Assembly (NCBI GenBank): GCA_013140465.1
Contig: JABFST010000390.1
Coordinates: forward strand, 1-5,810
Reading direction: 5' to 3'
Origin: Methylococcaceae bacterium
GTDB taxonomy: Bacteria; Pseudomonadota; Gammaproteobacteria; Methylococcales; Methylomonadaceae
Length of the DNA: 5,810 nucleotides
Under the pieces are notes generated by a model, which was not told the origin of the DNA, did not search any database, and saw only the letters and a program-made list of their open reading frames with translations. The position numbers and the translations under genes were made by a program. Positions 3,565 to 5,810 of the stretch are shown here, in pieces (the first letter of the stretch is position 1; each line of letters opens with the position of its first letter).

Positions 3565-5810
3565 ATGGTACGACCCAACAAGCTAATTTCTTACCTGCTG
3601 TGGCTAAGCCTAAATGTTTATGGGCTGGCGGCATTTGCGGGCACTGACACCTCTCCCGAGCCTTTTGTTTTTGCCGACAAACACGATGTGGCTTTAGGCA
3701 CTAACGTCAATTCCAACAGCCTCGTTATTAAAGGCATTGATACCGCCACCCCGATTAGCATTACTGGCGGAAAATTTTCCATAAATGGCAGTGCCTTTAA
3801 GGCCGACAACGCGACCGTCAATAAAGGCCAAAGTGTACGCGTACAGCTCACCGCCGCCGCCACTTACAGCACCAGCACCGAAGCGGTCTTAACCATCGGC
3901 GATGTCAGCGACGTTTTTAGCGTCACCACGCGTGCCGCATCCGGCGATAAGACCCCCGACAGCTTTAGCTTTGCCGACCAAAGCAAAGTGGCACTTAACG
4001 CTAAGCTAATCTCCAACCCCATTTCCGTGCATGGCTTAGACGGCAAGGCCACGCTTAGCATTACGGGCGGCAAATACTCGCTAGATGGCGGCGCGTTTAA
4101 GGCGACACCCACGCAAATCAGCAACGGCAAAACCGTGCGCGTACAGCAAACTGCCGCTGCCACCTTCTACACCACCACCGATACGGTGCTGACGATAGGC
4201 ACACTCAGCGACACGTTTAGCGCAACTACCTTGGAAGGCTCAGACCGCAGCCCCGATCCTTTCAATTTTACTGACCAACGCAATGCCGAATTGGCTTCGG
4301 TAGTCACATCCAACACTATTACTATTGCCGGCATAGACGCACCCACAGCCATCACTGTGACAGGCGGCAAATACGCCATAAATGGCGGGGCTTTTACCCA
4401 AGAATCCGGCATGGTCACCAAAGGCAACACCGTCGCGGTGCGCCTAAGCACCGCCAGCACTTATGCGTCGATCAGTAACGTGGTGCTGAATGTGGGCGGC
4501 ATATTGGATGTCTTTAGCGTGCAAACCAAACCGATTACCGAAAACTTCTTTGCCCGCGCCGCAGCAGGTGGCGATCCTTTGTTTAGGTCTGAACATTTTT
4601 TAGGACCCAGCAATTGCGCGGTTTGCCACAACGGCTTAAGCGACAGCAGCAACAAAGATGTATCGATAGAAACCGACTGGTCATCCACTATGATGGCTAA
4701 CGCCAGCCGGGACCCTTTTTGGCGCGCCAAAGTGCGCAGCGAACTTAAGCGCAATCCGCAATTGGCGGCTGTCATTAATGACAAATGCACCCGCTGCCAT
4801 GCGCCTATGGCTAATTTTGAGAGCAAAACCTATAACGAAACCCAAGCTATATTTGATGGCGGCTTTTTAAACCAAGACCATTTGCGCCATAACGAAGCTT
4901 TGGGCGGTGTAAGCTGTACGGTGTGCCACCAAATCCAAAATGCACCCAACTTAGGTACGCTCAGCAGTTTTGGCGGCGGCTATGAAATTGAAAAATCCAA
5001 CACCAATACCGACCTAGACCCTAGGCCACGCCTTATATATGGCCCGTTTGACAATTTGACACCCGACCCAATGGTGGTTGCGGTCGGCTATGAACCCACG
5101 TTTAGCCCGCATATTAAAACCTCAAAACATTGTGCAACCTGCCATAACTTAAAAACGCCGTTCGTAGACCAGTTTGGCAAAGTCTTAAGTACAACGCCAG
5201 AAAGCGAGTTTCCAGAACAAATGGTCTATACCGAATGGGAACGCAGCACTTATGCGACCCCCGGCAATTTAAAAAACTGCCAAACCTGCCACATGTCGCG
5301 TGCCAATGGCGTAGCCATTTCTAACCGGCCGTCCGCGATACCGTTACGCGATGGCTTTGCCATGCACGAGTTCGTCGGTGCCAACAAATTGCTGTTGGAT
5401 ATTTTTAACAATAACAAGCCGCAATTAGGCGTATTGGCGAATAACTTTGCTGAAACTATTGAAAAAACCCAAGCCATGCTCAACCGCGCCGCCAGCATTA
5501 CCCCGCTTAACCCCAGCTTAGGGGCTGATAATGTGCTAACGTTTAGCTTAAAAATAGACAGCAAGACAGGACACAAGCTGCCTACGTCTTATCCGTCGCG
5601 CCGCGTGATCCTGCATGTAACAGTAAAAGATGCGCAAAACAACGTGGTGTTTGAGTCTGGCAAGGCCAATGCCAACGGCAGCGTGGTCGGCGTGGATGCG
5701 GATACCGACGGGACGCGCTTTGAACCCCATTACGAGCTTATTACTAGCCCTGAACAAGTCCAAGTCTACGAAGCGGTGATGCAAAACAATGAAAACCAAG
5801 TGACTTATAC
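3565..5810 (+). CDS. Secreted multihaem c-type cytochrome with three N-terminal Ig-like repeats, 3'-incomplete
   Basis: 748 codons are present and the frame is open at the right edge. Residues 1-25 are a Sec signal peptide (MVRPNKLISYLLWLSLNVYG, then LAAFA, with likely cleavage before Gly26), so the protein acts in the periplasm or outside. Residues 31-320 are three tandem ~100-residue beta-rich repeats. From about 340 comes the haem part: CAVCH (351), CTRCH (408), CTVCH (451), CATCH (523) and CQTCH (572), five covalent haem c sites that account for all ten cysteines. His344, His516, His601 and His670 are candidate distal ligands. The segment from about 657 (FSLKIDSKTGHKLPTSYPSR onward, with FEPHYELITSPEQVQVYEAV) is a beta domain I know from the C-terminal part of multihaem cytochromes, so the protein may end soon. 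GGTGA at 3553-3557, seven bases before the ATG, supports this start; a TAA at 3499 closes the frame upstream. The redox partner is unknown; extracellular electron transfer is only one possibility. Confidence 0.9.
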   Translation, partial: MVRPNKLISYLLWLSLNVYGLAAFAGTDTSPEPFVFADKHDVALGTNVNSNSLVIKGIDTATPISITGGKFSINGSAFKADNATVNKGQSVRVQLTAAATYSTSTEAVLTIGDVSDVFSVTTRAASGDKTPDSFSFADQSKVALNAKLISNPISVHGLDGKATLSITGGKYSLDGGAFKATPTQISNGKTVRVQQTAAATFYTTTDTVLTIGTLSDTFSATTLEGSDRSPDPFNFTDQRNAELASVVTSNTITIAGIDAPTAITVTGGKYAINGGAFTQESGMVTKGNTVAVRLSTASTYASISNVVLNVGGILDVFSVQTKPITENFFARAAAGGDPLFRSEHFLGPSNCAVCHNGLSDSSNKDVSIETDWSSTMMANASRDPFWRAKVRSELKRNPQLAAVINDKCTRCHAPMANFESKTYNETQAIFDGGFLNQDHLRHNEALGGVSCTVCHQIQNAPNLGTLSSFGGGYEIEKSNTNTDLDPRPRLIYGPFDNLTPDPMVVAVGYEPTFSPHIKTSKHCATCHNLKTPFVDQFGKVLSTTPESEFPEQMVYTEWERSTYATPGNLKNCQTCHMSRANGVAISNRPSAIPLRDGFAMHEFVGANKLLLDIFNNNKPQLGVLANNFAETIEKTQAMLNRAASITPLNPSLGADNVLTFSLKIDSKTGHKLPTSYPSRRVILHVTVKDAQNNVVFESGKANANGSVVGVDADTDGTRFEPHYELITSPEQVQVYEAVMQNNENQVTY
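3655..4524 (+). repeat. Three tandem Ig-like modules in the cytochrome
   Basis: These are coding repeats at residues 31-130, 131-229 and 230-320. Each opens with P-[ED]-x-F-x-F-[AT]-D-[KQ], goes on to a SITGGKFSINGSAF-type strand pair (VTGGKYAINGGAF in the third), then KGQSVRVQLTAAATY, then VLTIGDVSDVFSVTT. Modules with this wording are common as repeated surface or exported beta-sandwich domains in gammaproteobacteria. They hold no cysteine or haem site, so they probably act as a spacer or as a binding stalk for the redox domain. The third module is the most diverged. Confidence 0.8.

Noticed and set aside
3618..4460. Three successive minus-strand frames with similar beginnings (MAAAVSCTRT, MAAAVCCTRT, MLAVLRRTAT)
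   Set aside because: Their likeness only mirrors the three Ig-like repeats on the plus strand; the sense translation has a signal peptide and continues into the haem domain.

Overview
The window looks like gammaproteobacterial chromosome of intermediate GC. The style of the 2-isopropylmalate-synthase-like protein, the multihaem cytochrome with Ig-like repeats and the many small palindromic repeats would all fit a methanotroph of the Methylococcales. That placement is an inference from protein style; no marker gene is present to prove it.

Layout. (1) Positions 1-145, minus strand: the first 48 codons of an HMGL-like acyltransferase (2-isopropylmalate / citramalate synthase type) that runs off the left edge. 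(2) Positions 146-596: a gene-free divergent intergenic region holding two same-orientation copies (176-280 and 450-554) of a 105-bp palindromic, MITE-like element. (3) Positions 597-1133, plus strand: a short cob(I)alamin adenosyltransferase (CobO/BtuR type), followed by a strong hairpin. (4) Positions 1313-3049, plus strand: a 578-residue protein of unknown function with an N-terminal membrane segment, a coiled coil, and a proline/glutamate-rich tail carrying six copies of a basic 13-residue motif of the form GLxxKLKGWFGKA. (5) Positions 3050-3564: 515 bases without a convincing gene but packed with inverted repeats, including a perfect 16-bp-arm palindrome bracketed by 13-bp direct repeats exactly 100 bp apart. 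(6) Positions 3565 to the right edge, plus strand: a secreted multihaem c-type cytochrome with a signal peptide, three tandem ~100-residue Ig-like repeats and at least five CXXCH haem sites, incomplete at its 3' end.

The genes do not form an evident pathway: an amino-acid-type synthase, a corrinoid enzyme, a structural membrane protein and an exported redox protein stand next to each other, separated by repeat-bearing spacers, so each probably has its own transcript. The two items most worth following are the 578-residue protein with its graded array of amphipathic basic motifs separated by acidic linkers, and the hairpin-rich leader in front of the cytochrome. I see no CRISPR array, tRNA, rRNA, complete insertion sequence or recognisable defence system.
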